Assembly (NCBI GenBank): GCA_034620365.1
Contig: JAQGEQ010000272.1
Coordinates: 372,001 to 436,000 of the forward strand
Origin: Pegea sp. RAD2-039
Taxonomy: Eukaryota > Chordata > Thaliacea > Salpida > Salpidae
Length of the DNA stretch: 64,000 nt
Reading direction: 5' to 3'
This document shows, piece after piece, positions 24,688 to 36,806 of the stretch (the stretch's first letter is position 1; each line of letters begins with the position of its first letter). The notes beneath the pieces are model-generated. The model had not been told where the DNA came from, made no database searches, and was given only the letters and a program-made list of their open reading frames with translations. The translations under genes and the position numbers were made by a program.

Positions 24688-25502
24688 AAACCTTTAAAAA
24701 TGTAAATCACTTATATATATATAAATAACTTTCCATTGTCATATAGGTCCAAGGTTTTCGAAAAAGTTTGCGATTTCTGTGTGGAAATACAGCTGTAAAA
24801 ATTCTGTTGTTGTAAAATAATTGTTGTTTTATCATCTGGAGATAATGCACTTAAATAAAACTGATAATTTTCATTGGGTGTTATTCGAAAAGATTATTTA
24901 TTTTCTTCTTATTCCTGTAATAATTTTAAAATTATAGCAGCAAGAGTTCTCAGTACATCTTTCAAGGAAGCCCAACAAGTCTCTACAACTTCAAGAAAGG
25001 ACAGTGCTTGTTCATAGGTTACCAAGGCGCTGGTTTAAAACACTTTGTGTCTTTTTCTCTATCGATATTTACTAATGATTGATCCTTATTGACTTCAAGG
25101 ATTGAATTCTCTTTCAGATACTCTTACTTATACGCATACTGCTATAAACTCATTTTTTAGACTTAGCTTTGAAGTTTTTAAGTCAAGGCATCTTTTATTA
25201 CCATGTTTGTCAGTTTAAGTTTTACAAACTAATTTGATAATCAATGTTGGAAGTAACTCTACAAATGGCTGACTTTTTAAGAGGCGCTAAAAAAGATGTC
25301 CAATTAAAATTTAATTTTTACAAAATTTGAAACATTAAAAGACTTGAATTAAAAAACTGAAAAATTTTCATTTGATTTATTTAAATCTGAGCATTTTTAT
25401 TCAACAACAAATTTTTAATTGTAAAAAGAATTATACATTTTTATCAAAGAATAAAATGAACTAATTCCCAAAACTTTCGAGAATTATTAATTTAGGTAAA
25501 AG
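24688..25502. other. Intergenic region with one weak exon candidate
   Basis: AT-rich apart from about 24940-25030. On the minus strand, 24909-25029 reads as a 39-codon leucine-rich stretch ending in TAA, preceded by a plausible acceptor. The same DNA is also open on the plus strand. No partner exon was found, so no gene is called. Confidence 0.45.
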
Positions 25503-26475
25503 TTAACAATTTCTTTCTCGCTTCAATCTGATGGTCAACACAAGAGCTAGTATCGACCCAACTAGGACAGCCCCGCCACTAATCCATCCTGTTATAAACT
25601 CATAATTCCAAATATACTCTTCACAAGAGACTTTGCAGAATTCAGCCCGGAAACAGCTCATCGCAATGATGTAAAAAACTCCTAAAAAGTTCATCTTAAT
25701 TAAAATTATATTAACTCAATATATAAATGAAAAACTGAAATACAATTTGCAAAGTTTGCAAGAGATACAACTATAAAATATAAGCAGTTCTGTTTTACAT
25801 ATAAATCATCTCCAGGCTCGATTTTTCTATTGCGCATGCGCATGATTTTTGTTGCTTAAAATCCGTAAAAGTAATAAGTTAAAAGAAGATTAACATGGAA
25901 GTTAAGAAGGAGCCACATAGTCACATTCTGTTGCACGGTAACAACTCATATACACTAGATTATTTGTATAAAAAGCTCACCAGAAAACGCGTATAAAACA
26001 GAAGTAGCTGCTGCTGCTTTAAACCAATTTGTTATTTGCGCATTTAGCAATGAACACCATCCAAAAAATCCAATAATTAAAGACAAGATTGAGAAGGCTT
26101 TAGTTACTGTGATTAATGGAGTGTGACCTAGTATTCATAAGATATTCAAGAATTAATTTATATTCTTTATACCTCAATTATTGGCATTTATTGTTACAAC
26201 AGAGTTTAATTGTATATCGATCTACAAAATATCAATTTGTTGTTCAATTATTTCTTAAAGATATTTTTGTGCGTTGTCATAAAAAAATCAAACTAACCTG
26301 AGATATTGATGCAGTTTTTATCCTCACACTGTTTGAATGCTCCAAATGTTTCATTTGTCGTCTTGCTATTCACCCAATTCCCTTTCCCAATTGAAAAAAC
26401 GGAAAATCCGAACGAAATCCAGAAAGCAGCGAACGTAGATAAAGTTAAAATCTTAGTTATACTATTAGTTGTCAT
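25503..26475 (-). CDS. Claudin/PMP22-like four-transmembrane protein
   Basis: Three exons (25503-25681, 25981-26127, 26298-26475) join in phase to 167 aa. Four hydrophobic helices are visible. One follows a short N terminus, two are close together in exon 2 to early exon 3, and a last one ends in the basic RLKRER tail. The first extracellular loop has the GNW...GAFKQCEDKNC pattern, a variant of the W-G-L-W-C-C signature of claudins, PMP22/EMP and related proteins. A second, shorter loop contains three cysteines. The usual role is at cell-cell junctions or in membrane organisation. Assignment within the superfamily is not possible by eye. Introns are 299 and 170 nt, longer than the local norm. 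Confidence 0.75.
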
Positions 26476-29400
26476 TTCTCTTCTAGTTTTTAGGAATAAC
26501 TTGAATCTTCAAAACTATCAGATTATTAAAGAAGAATAAGATCGAATAATTAACTCCGATTATATTTAAGTGATAGTTTTATAATTAATAATTACATTTA
26601 TCAAACTTTTTTATTTAATACTATTTGCTTCTTTATTCTTTAATATCTTTTATAATTATTTTCTATGGTCTTATTTACCTCTAGTTACTACGTATAACTA
26701 CGAAGCTATGACTTTGCAAAATTTGACGTATCCTTTCAATTTTACTACATTATCAAAATATTAAAAAGTTAAAAAACATAAATTTTCAGTATAATTCATT
26801 CAATGACCAAAAACTGAAATAATTAAAAAATTAATTAAATAAAACCAAAAACTGAATTAAGTAATTTGCCAATAAGCAATTTACAAAAAATGTTGAATGT
26901 CAAAGATTTTTATACAGACTTATTAGATTTTATTTGTAGCTATTTTATAACTAAATTATGAATGTTTTGTAAGCTCAAAACGTGGTGAAAATACATGACA
27001 GAATCAGTTTGAAAAATTGAACAAGAAATAAATAAAACAATTTGTCTTTTCACAGTTTCACGATTTTGATTAAAATTACCTAATTTAATTACAATTAATA
27101 AAATAGAAAACGGCTTGATACAAATTTTCAGCGAGTTCACTAGCAACTAAAGATATTTTTCTAAACTTTTAATAATATTTAAGCTGAACCTTTCATAATC
27201 TGAAACTTATTTGTTTCCACTACACTTTGTTGTTACTTCCGGAGTTTTTAGTTTACCAAGTTGAATTTATAAAATGAAAATTTTACTTAAAATTTTTGCA
27301 TTTCTATAAAGACAACTACAGCAGGAAGAATTTAAAAAACAAAACACTCAGACAATATTTTAGCTTGAAAAAATTTCTTGTTAAGTTTAAAAACAGTTTT
27401 TTTTTAATTCTTAGCTTTTTTTCAAATAGTTTTGTGAGATTTTTAAATTTTAGTGAGCTAGAAAAAGTAAACTGTTTAAATATTTAGGTGAAAAACCTAG
27501 TTACATAAGTGTGAACATACAAACAAAGTACTGCTTATGCAGTATAATTAATCAAATAGTTCAAGCCAAACTTTTCTGTAAATAATAACTATTCAAATTA
27601 TTTCTAAACTTTTCAAAAAACGTTACCCTATATTAAAGTTGATCTAAATCTAGAAATATAATTAACTGAATTTGATAATGAATATATCAAAGTACCTCAC
27701 AAAACAAAAAGCTTTTAAAATTTAAAACTTATTTCAAGAACTTGAGCTTTTCATGTTAAATGACTTTTTTGATTTATGCTTGACTAGTCTTACTTTGAAA
27801 AATTTATTTATTTAATATGTAACATACAGTTTGCAATTTATCAGAAAAAAGTAAAAATTTTGTCATATAATTTTATTTTAAAGTTTTCTAAATTTAAATA
27901 AATTGATTGAGCTAATAATTGAACATAACCAAACAAATCACTCAATATTACTTCTTTTCAATCGAATGAATAATAGTGAAACGAAGAAATATTCATTGAT
28001 GGTATGAAAAACGAATTATTATTCATACTAACTATTATAGCTTATAATGATAATTATACATTTTTTCACCGTTTTTCTTAAATTGACTCAAAACCATATT
28101 TTTGGTAACATCATTAAAACTATTTCAAAAACTGCAAGAATTATAAACTAGTCGAGAAATTTCCAAATAGCAATTCAGAACAGACTATTTTTAACTTAAA
28201 TATTTTTGTAAAGTAGTAATAAGTTGTTGATTTATATAAAAACTTACAAACTTTGTGTGGTGTACCAGTTATCACATCCGCTTACCACGTAGGAGGTCCC
28301 GGGTTTGAGCCTAGGCGGACATCTATTTGAAACAAGAAAAAGTTTATAAGAACCCGAGTAGAAGGGCCCTGTTAGCCTGGTTAATGACAACATTTCTAGG
28401 AGACGCAAAACTTCGAATTTAAAGCCGGAGTTGGAGCCTCGTAGGCAGTTTATCACTGTACTTAGTGTCGTTCTAGCAGCTCTTGCAACGCCAGCCGGGT
28501 ACAGCTGCATCAATCCGCCTGTTCCGCTGCATAACCTGGCTGGGATTGAGAGTGGAATCCTGCTGCATGGGCAACAATTGGATCTCTACAATTTGTACCC
28601 TGGCTCACATCATAGCCGTTCTCGACCGAAGTATGCCACTTCTTCTTATATTTCTGAATAATTTTTTGATAAAGACTAGAAGTAAAATGAATCAAAAAAC
28701 TTAGAAAAGTAGCTTTTTGATTAGTCTTAATAAAAGTTGAGAATGAAACTTATTGAAGATCTACTTAAATTGAATTTTGTAACAAAATTGACAAATAATA
28801 GAAATAACAGAATTTTTGATAACAATTTGCCAACATCATTCACTTCTTTATCTTGAAGACTTTTCTTCATTTTTTAAAATTATATATCTGTGACAGATTT
28901 AATTAAATGAAAAAAATCTTTTCAAATTTCCAACAACTTATTTTTTAGTTTTCCTTCATCAGTTTGAAATTGAAAAATAATCGAATTTTATTTTGACAAA
29001 AATTGCTAAGATTTATCTTAACTTATTTATTTTAATTTATGAGAGTTTTAAAACGATTTAAGCCTCTTTAGAATCTGAAATATGATTTATAAATTCAACA
29101 GGAAAAGTTTTTTGATCTTAATAACGTTGACTGAAAAAAGGCAAAACTCATAGTTTAATCTATCTGAAGAAAAAGGTTATTTGTAAAATTCCCTCAAAAT
29201 CATAGCTTCAATTTTAAATAAATTTTAAATTTAAATAAAAGATCTTCAATTTTTTATTTCTAATGATCCTCGACACAAATCTTATCCTCATCATTTCTTG
29301 ATCTTCATCACTTTTTTCAATAATTAATTAGTAGTACTTAGATGTTGTTTTGATGACCTTACACATATTGGTAGAATTTCAATTCTTATAAGTTAATTAA

Positions 29401-29699
29401 AAATTTATTAAATTAACAAATTGAAATGCTTCACCTTAGCGGCAATTTTAAATGGTAATTTAAAATAAGTAATAATTGTATTACTTAATATAGCCAGCGG
29501 AATTTCAGTCAGTTTTCTATTTATTAGAATCATTAACGGAGAGAAAAAATAAAAAAAACTTCTTTGGATGTTTTGAAGTTTTCAATAAAAACATAAAACA
29601 CCAAAATTTCAACTAAACCTTAATAACTTTTCGATTGACGTTAGTTAGAGAAAACATGACCTGAAAATAAAAGTTTGTAAAGAAATAAAAAGTGATTGA
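26476..29699. other. Intergenic region
   Basis: About 3.2 kb of AT-rich DNA with one SINE-like repeat (28246-28650). No gene is supported. The frame at 27296-27487 is low-complexity Lys/Phe/Asn, and the short frames around 28244-28704 lie inside the repeat. Confidence 0.6.
28246..28650 (+). repeat. SINE-like repeat with tRNA-like head, copy 2
   Basis: GC-rich island in AT-rich DNA. The first about 75 nt resemble a tRNA-derived RNA polymerase III promoter. An A-box-like TGGTGTACCAGTTATCA lies near 28258 and a B-box-like GGGTTTGAGCC near 28300. The body that follows (28330-28640) aligns with the repeat at 12960-13240. This layout, a tRNA-like head, an unrelated body and dispersed copies, is that of a SINE. 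I could not define target-site duplications or a simple tail. Confidence 0.7.
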
Positions 29700-31228
29700 T
29701 CAGAAAAGGCCCTCTGTACATCCACCCAAAGATTGAATTGAATAAAAATTCAACGGTGAGCGATGATAACGAGTCCAAGAATTAAAACGACAATCAATTG
29801 CGGTATCAACAAATATACCACGATCATATAAAACTCTCGATTTTTCATTATAAGTTTTACAATCTGTCCATTTCAATTCATCGAACAAACCATGAAAAGA
29901 TGATTGAAGTTCAAGCTCAAGTTTAAACACAACACCAGTTGTAATACGTTCACCATTTTTCGATTTGTTTGAATAATCTTTTACACATTTAAAATGTCTT
30001 GCTCTTATTGGATGTTCTGCTTTTTCTTCTTCTGTCACTAACTCTTTTATTTTCTGTTCTTTGAGAACACATGAGACTTGGGCAGTTTTTTCCTTGGAGT
30101 TTTCATTTTGGATACATTTGTATTGACCAACAAATAAACTATCTTCAGTAAAATTCTCCGATGAAAATTCTCGAATAACATCAGTTAAAGAACCGCTTGA
30201 AATGTAGAATATCACTTTACCATCTTTGAAAAACTTCATAAGTCTGCAAATAACCTCTAATTTCAATTGATTTAATTCTTAAGTCTATTTTATCATCAAA
30301 AAATTTAGATATTATCATTTATTCTGATTTATATATAAACTATCTGTTTTACGTAGAATTAATGATTTGACAAAAAGTATCTCGCAAAGGATTTGAAGCA
30401 AAAAATAAGTATTTTTCAAGCAAGAAGATAATTCAGATAAGTTATTAAGAAGTTGTTAAAAAAGTAAATAAACCCCTAATATAAGTGATGTAGAAAATCT
30501 ATGTAAGATCAGATCATGATCAATTACCTGCAACAAGTTTGAGATGTTTCAACATCTTCATTTGAAAATAAGGGAATCACCGTTAAGTAGATACCATCAA
30601 ATCTGACAAACGGTCGGCTCAAATACAACTCTTTCCAGGAAGAAAACTCACCTAAACTCACTTCAGCACCAAAAGTTCTCCGGCAAAGTACTTTCCAAAT
30701 ACTAGGGTCTTGCCCAATGTTATAGAAACGCCTACAAGTGGAAGCAAACGCTTTTAAAGACACCACATCATGATGAAGAGAGATGACATGGCGTAGGATC
30801 AGAATAAGAAGTTCAGTTGGAAACTCAGTTAAATTAATCCCATCTACGCTTTCTTTTATCTCAATTGTTTTACTTTTCATCTTTCTCAGCTTCAGCTTAA
30901 CATTAGATGATGATTCGTCTCTTTTTTTTAGTTGAGCAAAAAATAAACCATATTCATAATCCATAGTGAATAAGGTTCCTCGAGAAAAATGTTCCCTTAA
31001 ATCTCTACTGACAAAAATGAGATGATTTGACTGCTGAGCTATTTGTAGTAAAGGGTCTTGTTTTATTAAATCAAACACTTTCGTTTCTTTTTTCAATTTG
31101 ATTTCATCAATCCAACCTTGCCTGAAACTTTCTAGTTCAAAATGAGAAATATCAGTTGGTTGTTCAATATGTGTCCCTAAAGAAAGAACATAATCATCCA
31201 TTAGCTGATCTTCATCTGATTCCTCCAT
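29700..31228 (-). CDS. FBXO9: FBXO9-like F-box protein
   Basis: Substrate-recognition subunit of an SCF (SKP1-CUL1-F-box) ubiquitin ligase. Two exons (30528-31228 and 29700-30243) with a 284-nt intron give 414 aa; human FBXO9 is 437-447 aa. The N-terminal half has the ExFRQxWxxEL start and a helical, TPR-like segment. An F-box follows (about residues 130-175: LTEFPTELLILILRHV, then STCRRFYNIGQDPSIWKVLCRRTFG). Then come the family strings SWKELYLSRPFVRFDGIYL and MKFFKDG, and a C-terminal lipocalin-like region of beta strands. The exact splice after RFDGIYL...SQTCCR was chosen because CCR-L-MKFF restores the family reading. The FBXO9 name rests on motif order, not on a search. Confidence 0.88.
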
Positions 31229-33833
31229 TACTAAACTTCACAAAATTGCTGCAAAAGTGAAATTGATGATAAAATTATTACAGCATATTACTGAGTTGAA
31301 ACTAGTGTTTGTAACAAGTAAATTGCACTATAAATTTGGCAACAAATAAAAGTACAGAAGATTTTTGACAAAATATACAAATTTTAGTCATTAATATATA
31401 ATTATGATTATTATTAAGAACCTTATAACCAAAAATAGGAAGTCATATACTTAAAAACAGATTATGTAAATTACTTACTACATATCTACTGTTAAAAAGC
31501 ATAATTCCTTAAAATATGGAACTTAAATGAAAGTCACTTATTTTAATGATTAAATGAAGTTCTAATTATTAATAGATTTAGACTTAGGTAAAAATTTATC
31601 AATTTAGCAATGATACTATGGCGTTTGTTGAAACAAATATTTTAAGATATCTAAATTATCAGTGAAAAAAGTTTGTTGGATGTCTACTTTAACTAGATTA
31701 AAATTCTTAAGTTTATATTTTGATAATATTATATTTTATTTATTATAATGATGTAAATGATATATAAATAATGAACAATTTTTTTGTTTGATTTATGAAA
31801 TATAAGAGATTTGAAGTATTTATCAATTATTCAACTATTATTATTTGATAAATGCATTTTTTTAACATTTAAATGAAACATAAAGTATGATAATAAAAAA
31901 TTAGAATAAAATGATAAAACTATTTATAAAACTAAGTATAAGAGATTCTAACAAATATTCTTATCAAATTTTTTATCCTTAGTATACAACCAAGAATATT
32001 TCAGTAATATTTGAACTTTATAAGCATTATTAAAACAAGTAACCATTTTATAATAAAAATAAATAAAAATAGTTTGCAAATAAACACAGTTGTTTCAAGT
32101 TCAAATTAATTAATCAATTATTCTTAAATAAGAAATAGGCAATTAAATAAAACTACAAAGATACTTAAAACTAAATGATAAAAATTGAACAAATTCAAAA
32201 AGAGTGCATGAAACACCACCAATTGCTAACAATTGAGAGTAAAAAAGGAAGTTTTAAAATGACAGTTACGGCGTTTTACGTTTTTAGTTTATGAAACTTT
32301 TGACTTTCAAGCAATAAATATTAATAATTTAATTTACTGTACTTTTATTGAGCTGATATAGTTTTAAAAAGATACTTTAGAAAAACTTGTACACTTTGAT
32401 TGTGCAAATTTTCAATCTTAACAAAATCTAATATTTCAGCACCTCTTGTAATTTCAAGTAAAACTTTCTGCAGGTACTGATTAAAATTAAGGAATTAAAA
32501 CTTTAGTCTATTTATACTAAACAAAACTATGTGGAAATAATTTATTTTGATTAATTTTCTTTTTATAATAATTTTTAAAAACTTTACTATTAAACTGAGT
32601 ACTTTTAAGTAAACAGTTGTGCATATATTCTTATAAACCAAAAGTTTGTTAAACGTAGAAATGTATAAGCCTCCTAATCTTAACAGCTTTACTTTGGTTT
32701 TAAAAAAATGATATATTGTATCAAAAAGTCAAAATTTGAAAGAACATTTTTTGAGTTTTAATCTGAAATATACTATTCAGTTTCTGGAGAAACTCTTTTT
32801 AATAAACTATTATTTTAGTATTTTAAAGATGTGTAGCTTTTTAGTAAAATTTATAACTAAGTTATCTCTATTAGCATAAAAATAATTGTCATTCGCATTA
32901 TTTGTCATTACTTTTGTGTGACTGAACTTCTTAAACTAAAGTATTTTGATGACAATAATACTTCCTTCCTGTCTGCCTGGTTTTACTACAGTGGAAATAA
33001 ACTGTCCCATTCATTAGATTAAGTGCACGGTGACACTACCCATGGACCTGGACAAAGTCAACGGATTGTATATTTTCTGTTTGGGTTTACTTCCACAGTC
33101 TTTGCTTCTCTCATAAAAACGTCATTAAAGTTATCGATATGGTTGTTTTTAATTGATGAATCTTTGAGGACGTTAGGAATATTGCGATCTATCAAGAAAT
33201 CACTGATATTATTAAACTTTCAGGCTAAGAATGAAACTGTGTTCAGAGATAAAAAAAAACTTGTTTTCTATTTTCACAAACTTAAATCTTCGATAAAGAA
33301 GTAGGTACGTTTCGAATAAACATATTTAAATTACTTTCAAACTAACATGTTTAGTTCCTGATGTTGAAGTAAAAGTTCTGTTTACTTGTTTATAAACACA
33401 CCTTGTTTAGAGGAAGATAGGGATAACAGCAGGACTCCTGAAAAGACTTAGCTTCAAGATCGTTATGCTAGGAAATGGATCTTCATCCGTAGAGGTACGG
33501 ATGTTTGAAGGGTTTAAGATAGTCCCTGAAGATATCAAATAATGTCAACAAAAAGGAGGAAGACAAGAGGTGAAGCGGACCAAAACCCAACTCTGTCCTT
33601 TTCTTTAGTACCAGGGCAAAATAATAAAAACTTGAGAAAAGTCCACAAACAAAAAAGGTGGTCCAAAAATTAATAAGGAAATCTTTATGAAGTTTCATTT
33701 GAGGATATTATGGAAGCTCTATGATTTGTTCAGATTAATTTAAAACACTTGAGCTCAGTTAAGAAGTTTATTGAATGATCTTTCAGTTCATATACAAAAA
33801 AAAAGAATAAATTAAAAAATAAAACAAAAAAGT
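31229..33833. other. Intergenic region
   Basis: AT-rich spacer of 2.6 kb. It contains repeat family 2, copy A (33425-33734). A GC-richer stretch just before it (32960-33310) includes a 93-codon plus-strand frame at 33023-33304 with no recognisable similarity; this is possibly part of the same element. Confidence 0.55.
33425..33734 (+). repeat. Dispersed repeat family 2, copy A
   Basis: Aligns by eye, in the same orientation, with 43398-43711 inside a cullin-1 intron. Shared segments include GTAGA.GTAC.GATGT.TGAAGG, GTCCCTGAAG, GA.GCGGACCAAA, AACAAAAA.G.GGTC and GGATA.TATGG.GCT.CTA. Divergence is substantial and the ends are not defined. Class is unknown; no coding potential was recognised on either strand. 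Confidence 0.7.
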
Positions 33834-35177
33834 TTAAAGATGAATAATTTTATCAACATTTGGTTTTTGAGTTGATTCAGGTAAGCCAGAAATATTTATA
33901 ACAATTTTTCCTTTAGTTCTTCCACTTTGTAGCACTTTAAAAGCTTTTGGAATATCATCAAATCCAAAAATATTATCTGGTTGAATAATAGGCTTGATGT
34001 TACCACTATCTACCAACCGAGCAATTTCCAACAAAGAGTTCCGATCAGGTTTATAAAATCCCCACTCATTCCAGATACCTAAATTCTTCAGTTGAGTCCT
34101 ACCATAAGTGAAAGCAGATGCTGCTAAACCTATAAAGGTCCCCCATCTATCGGTTAGATTAACAAGTGGATGTTTTAATGTGATATAGCTCCCACCTTTG
34201 ATGAGAAACTGAGAGGCCCACTCAGGTGATGAAGCACCAACTATATCAAACACAAGTGAAAATCTTGATCTAGAAATTAGACTTTCTTCAACATCTTCTG
34301 TTCTATAGTTGATACAATCTGCATTAAGCTTATTACAAATATCAAAGCCTTCACTAGAACAAGTTGTAGTCACTGAAAATCCATGAGCTTGTAGATATTG
34401 AATTGCAAAAGTACCAACTCCACCGCTACCTCCTAAAACTAACGCATTTCTAGGTTCCTTCGGGCGTTTGACGTGTCTTGAAAGAGCTGAAACAGTTGTA
34501 AGACCCACATAAGGTATTGAAGCTGCTTCTAAGTGACTTAGAGTCGCTGGTTTTTGAACAACATGGGTTAAATCTACACAACAATAATCAGAAAATGAAC
34601 CATTTGCTGATATTGATGGTGATCCATAAACCTCATCACCTGGTTGAAGGTCACCAACTTGTAATCCACAATCTACAACTGTACCAGAAAAGTCACGTCC
34701 CAACACTAGTGGGAATTCTGCCCTTTGAACTACATCATTCATCAAACTTTTATCTTTATAAACACTTAACATACTATAGATTGCATTTCGTTGAAAATTA
34801 AACAAATTGGAACCATAACCTAAAGATATTTTTAAATCAATTGGGTTTAAACTAGCAGCATGAACTTTGACAAGAACTTCATTAGGTGATCTGACAGCTT
34901 GTTGAAAGTAGGTTTTATGTGCACTATAAATACTTCTTTGTTTATTAGATGGAGTTTCTAAAATTTCTTGTTTTAAAACTTCGTCAATATTTCCATAATT
35001 TTCAATTATCCACGATTTACAATATTGGGGCTTTATAAATCCTCTGTTTTCAAATTCAGCCCAAGATTGAAAAGTGTCCCGCTCTTTGTCAAACTTCTCA
35101 TTTAAAGACTTTTTCCAACTTTTAAAAGAAAATCTTCTCAAAAAAAATTTGTTGTTCAAATACTTAGAAGAAAGCAT
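33834..35177 (-). CDS. RTN4IP1: RTN4IP1-like mitochondrial NADPH oxidoreductase
   Basis: Medium-chain dehydrogenase/reductase (quinone-oxidoreductase type). The family is mitochondrial, linked to coenzyme Q synthesis and named for binding reticulon-4. Single exon of 447 codons (human 396). Residues 1-45 are basic and Ser/Phe-rich, fitting a mitochondrial targeting segment. The GroES-like domain carries VKVHAASLNPIDLK and FPLVLGRDFSGTVVD. The Rossmann fold has LGGSGGVGTFAIQYL (about 245-260), the NADPH-binding glycine motif. The C terminus carries FDDIPKAFKVLQSGRTKGKIV, typical of the family. It lacks zinc ligands, as expected. It is intronless while most neighbours are split. The length excess is at the N terminus and just after the GroES start. 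Confidence 0.93.
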   Translation of the reverse strand: MLSSKYLNNKFFLRRFSFKSWKKSLNEKFDKERDTFQSWAEFENRGFIKPQYCKSWIIENYGNIDEVLKQEILETPSNKQRSIYSAHKTYFQQAVRSPNEVLVKVHAASLNPIDLKISLGYGSNLFNFQRNAIYSMLSVYKDKSLMNDVVQRAEFPLVLGRDFSGTVVDCGLQVGDLQPGDEVYGSPSISANGSFSDYCCVDLTHVVQKPATLSHLEAASIPYVGLTTVSALSRHVKRPKEPRNALVLGGSGGVGTFAIQYLQAHGFSVTTTCSSEGFDICNKLNADCINYRTEDVEESLISRSRFSLVFDIVGASSPEWASQFLIKGGSYITLKHPLVNLTDRWGTFIGLAASAFTYGRTQLKNLGIWNEWGFYKPDRNSLLEIARLVDSGNIKPIIQPDNIFGFDDIPKAFKVLQSGRTKGKIVINISGLPESTQKPNVDKIIHL

Positions 35178-36806
35178 TATGAGAAAAATCTGAAAAAATT
35201 TTGAAATTTAAAAACATCTTTTTATTTTCATTAATAAAATATTTATCAAAATCTTATTAAAATGAATTTACTTTTATTCTTTTTTGTCAATTGAAATTTA
35301 GATTAAGTTTGTTGAGAAAAAAACTCATAGAAAGTCCATACTTTCCAAAAAGTAACTGATAATAAAATGGCACTAAAACCAGAGTTTAATTCTACAAGTT
35401 AGTAAAAGATAAAAATTTTGTATTTTAAATATACAAGATCATTATTAATTAAACAAATTATTATACAGAATCATTAAAATCGAAATTCATGAAAAATTAA
35501 ATACAGCTTTAAGTATAGCTTGTAATATTATGATTAGAATTAAAGCTCGATATTCAAGTTTAAAAATTATAGTAATGACTTCAACTAAAATAATTTTTAA
35601 TTAAATAATTTACGTTTAAACCATTATTAGAAAACATAATAAATACACAAAATTATTCAAAAATAAGAAATTATTTTTTATATAAGCTGTTTTGAAAAAT
35701 CCATATATAATTTCAATTTTGTATATACGCTGCAAACAAACACTTAGCTTCATAAACTAAATTAAATAAAAACATAATTATTTAAAAAAGGTGAGTTATT
35801 GCTTAAGGCTGTAAAAACTTAAGAGTTGCTTTTGATATTTTTATTCTCTCTAATTAATACAGCTTTCGGGTATTTAAGGCAGTATTCCATAACTCTTGTA
35901 ATCAAGATGTCAAAAAAGATTAAAAGTTTAAAACTTTCATATACAGTTCTAGTTACTGATGTTTAATCATTATTTTATATTTATACCTATCAAGAAGTAA
36001 GTTTCGAATAATTAAAGCAGTTGAAATTACATTTTTATATCTCTATAATAAAATAATGAAATAATTTTATTATGAAATTGGGTGAAAACGAATAATTCTT
36101 TCGCAAAGGAATTTTCTTTTCTTTGCATTAATGAGAACTTCGTTCCGACTCTATCGCGACATTGACATCTATCAATTCTTTTAAAATATTATTTAAAAAG
36201 TATGATTTAAGTTATCTCCTTAAAAAATGATATACAACACTGACAGTTTCTTCATTTTTTAAAGTTATTCTATTACATTAACTTTTTGATCCGCCATTTA
36301 TATTTCACTTCTGCTTCTATAGTGTTTCAAATCTTCTTATATTAATTATTCTAAATTTCGATACTTAAGATCTTTTTGCTTATGCTAAACTTTCTGTTTT
36401 CTTTTTGTTCGTTTTTTTTTCGAGCTGTATAATTTGCTAAGTGCTTTAAAATCAATGGTTTTTAATCGTTTTTTGTCTGTTTTTTGTTTATGTTGAAGTA
36501 TATCTAGTGACAAATTATGTTAGAACTATTATGTAAGAAATAACTAAATAAGCATTTCAACATATTGGTGAATATTTTTCTTCTTCTCAAATTTTGGTTT
36601 TCGATTAATTGAAAACCACTATTCAAATTTGCTCTACAAATTTCAAAATATTTTCCAAATATCAACTGATTAACTCTTTATGTATTTCAATAATTTTCAT
36701 CTAAACGAGCTTTTATTTTATACCCAGTTTTTAAGCATTAACAACTTTCTACTCAAACTTACTACCAAAAGATAAATACAACACTTAATTCAAAGCGATT
36801 CATTTT
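35178..36806. other. Intergenic region
   Basis: AT-rich, 1.6 kb, no gene, repeat or RNA recognised. Confidence 0.6.

Noticed and set aside
28250-28325. A functional tRNA gene.
   Set aside because: A- and B-box-like elements are present, but I cannot fold a full cloverleaf with proper stems, and the sequence continues into a dispersed repeat body.
28244-28704. Several overlapping frames on both strands.
   Set aside because: They coincide with the SINE-like repeat and its GC-richer composition; none shows a protein signature.
33023-33304. 93-codon plus-strand frame.
   Set aside because: No similarity or motif. It lies next to a dispersed repeat and the second half is low complexity, so it is more likely element debris than a gene.
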